Shown here: positions 32,707 through 33,217 of the stretch, in pieces | Numbering within the stretch: position 1 is the first letter of the stretch | Layout: each line of letters begins with the position of its first letter | Source of the DNA: Hyphomicrobiales bacterium | GTDB lineage: Bacteria > Pseudomonadota > Alphaproteobacteria > Rhizobiales > JAJFHC01 | DNA: 33,217 nucleotides | NCBI GenBank assembly: GCA_021775835.1 | Contig: JAJFHC010000234.1 | Span: forward strand, 1-33,217 | Direction of reading: 5' to 3' | Position numbers and translations under genes: made by a program | The notes under the pieces: generated by a model | Databases searched by the model: none | The model's input: only the letters and a program-made list of their open reading frames with translations | What the model was told of the DNA's origin: nothing

Positions 32707-33217
32707 CTAAAGCCCCGCCCGCCTAAGCCCCTCGACAAAGTGCTGCACATCTTCTTCATACTTGTCCGGCTGGACGGCGGCCCAGTGATCGATGTCGAAG
32801 TTGGGGTGGGCTGCGAGCACCCTGGCGGCTTCCACCCGGGCCTCGGTCTCGCGGCCCAGGTGGCCGTAGCTGGCGGCCAGGATGCGCCGGCCCTCGGTCG
32901 GGTTCTGCATGGTCTGGATCGCGCGCACCGCCTCTTCATACTGCTTCAGGTTGAAGTAAGCCCCGCCCAGGTGCCAGATATACTGGTCGGGATAAAACGG
33001 GTTGAGACGCATGGCCTTCTGCAGCAGTTCGATGGCCTCTTCCGACCGGCCCGAGTGCGCCAGCGCATCGGCCATATCGGACATCAGGTCGGCATCGTTG
33101 GGGTTGAGCTTGATCGCGCGCTCATAGGCGCTGATCGCCGGCTCGTGCTCCTTGCGGTAGAGGTGGGCAAAACCCAGTTCGCCGAACCCCCGGGCATCGG
33201 ATTCATCCAGATCGATG
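32707..33217 (-). CDS. TPR-repeat protein, C-terminal part (probable class III cyclase/TPR protein), cut by window end
   Basis: Minus-strand frame open from the window edge to TAG at 32707-32709, about 169 residues. It contains at least three TPR units: ISAYERAIKLNPNDADLMSD, EEAIELLQKAMRLNPFYPDQ and QYEEAVRAIQTMQNPTEGRR, then a tail HPNFDIDHWAAVQPDKYEED ending VEGLRRAGL. This tail is typical of rhizobial proteins with an N-terminal adenylate cyclase domain, an ATPase-like middle and C-terminal TPRs; that N-terminal part would lie beyond 33217, so the cyclase identity is inference. A tail fragment of the same gene type is duplicated at 26691-26889. Confidence 0.85.
   Translation of the reverse strand, partial: IDLDESDARGFGELGFAHLYRKEHEPAISAYERAIKLNPNDADLMSDMADALAHSGRSEEAIELLQKAMRLNPFYPDQYIWHLGGAYFNLKQYEEAVRAIQTMQNPTEGRRILAASYGHLGRETEARVEAARVLAAHPNFDIDHWAAVQPDKYEEDVQHFVEGLRRAGL

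Overview
The window looks like a chromosomal segment of an alphaproteobacterium, most likely of the Hyphomicrobiales (Rhizobiales) type. The evidence is a MucR/Ros regulator, a DUF1989 protein, class III cyclase and cyclase-type TPR genes, two chemoreceptors of the alphaproteobacterial style, an IS3-family end and RAYT-type transposase remnants. This assignment comes from gene families, not from a marker gene. Gene-dense GC-rich blocks (about 3.0-6.8 kb and 11.6-15.7 kb) alternate with looser, more AT-rich stretches full of mobile-element debris.

Layout. 1-140: right end of an IS3-family element. 248-2755: a membrane-anchored class III adenylate cyclase and an MDR-type oxidoreductase. 3013-6836 (minus strand): a tight operon for a three-subunit molybdenum hydroxylase (FAD, 2Fe-2S and Mo subunits) that ends with a MoaD/ThiS-like protein with a C-terminal Gly-Gly. 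6989-8620: an exported protein of unknown function and a divergent small conserved protein. 9270-10937: a transmembrane chemoreceptor. 11207-11500: a small membrane protein.

11649-15710 is the highlight: a co-directional cluster of YcaO, TfuA, a thermolysin-like (gluzincin) peptidase without a signal peptide, and a 192-residue protein ending in eight perfect or near-perfect VSGAR pentapeptides plus a degenerate ninth. YcaO-TfuA pairs are known to install backbone thioamides, so I read this as a candidate ribosomally made, post-translationally modified peptide (RiPP) system with a long folded leader and a modular repeat core. A densely hairpinned, apparently non-coding stretch (15818-16060) follows it.

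16296-22386 holds exported proteins, a 267-bp MITE-like element whose insertion supplies a stop codon, a DUF1989 protein, a MucR-type regulator and a GT-C-like membrane protein lying between two direct copies of a RAYT fragment. 23040-24715 (minus strand) encodes a flavocytochrome c sulfide dehydrogenase (fccAB type). Divergent from it is a soluble chemoreceptor with a C-terminal CZB zinc-binding domain. 26691-28759 carries a stray 3' fragment of a cyclase/TPR gene, an M28 peptidase and a decayed RAYT element with terminal inverted repeats. 29055-32195 has an animal-type heme peroxidase, a small partner ORF, a probable MarR remnant and small exported proteins. The window ends inside a TPR protein (minus strand), whose 3' end is the parent-like copy of the fragments at 26.7 kb and 18.7 kb.

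All assignments come from reading motifs and translated sequence by eye. No database search was run.
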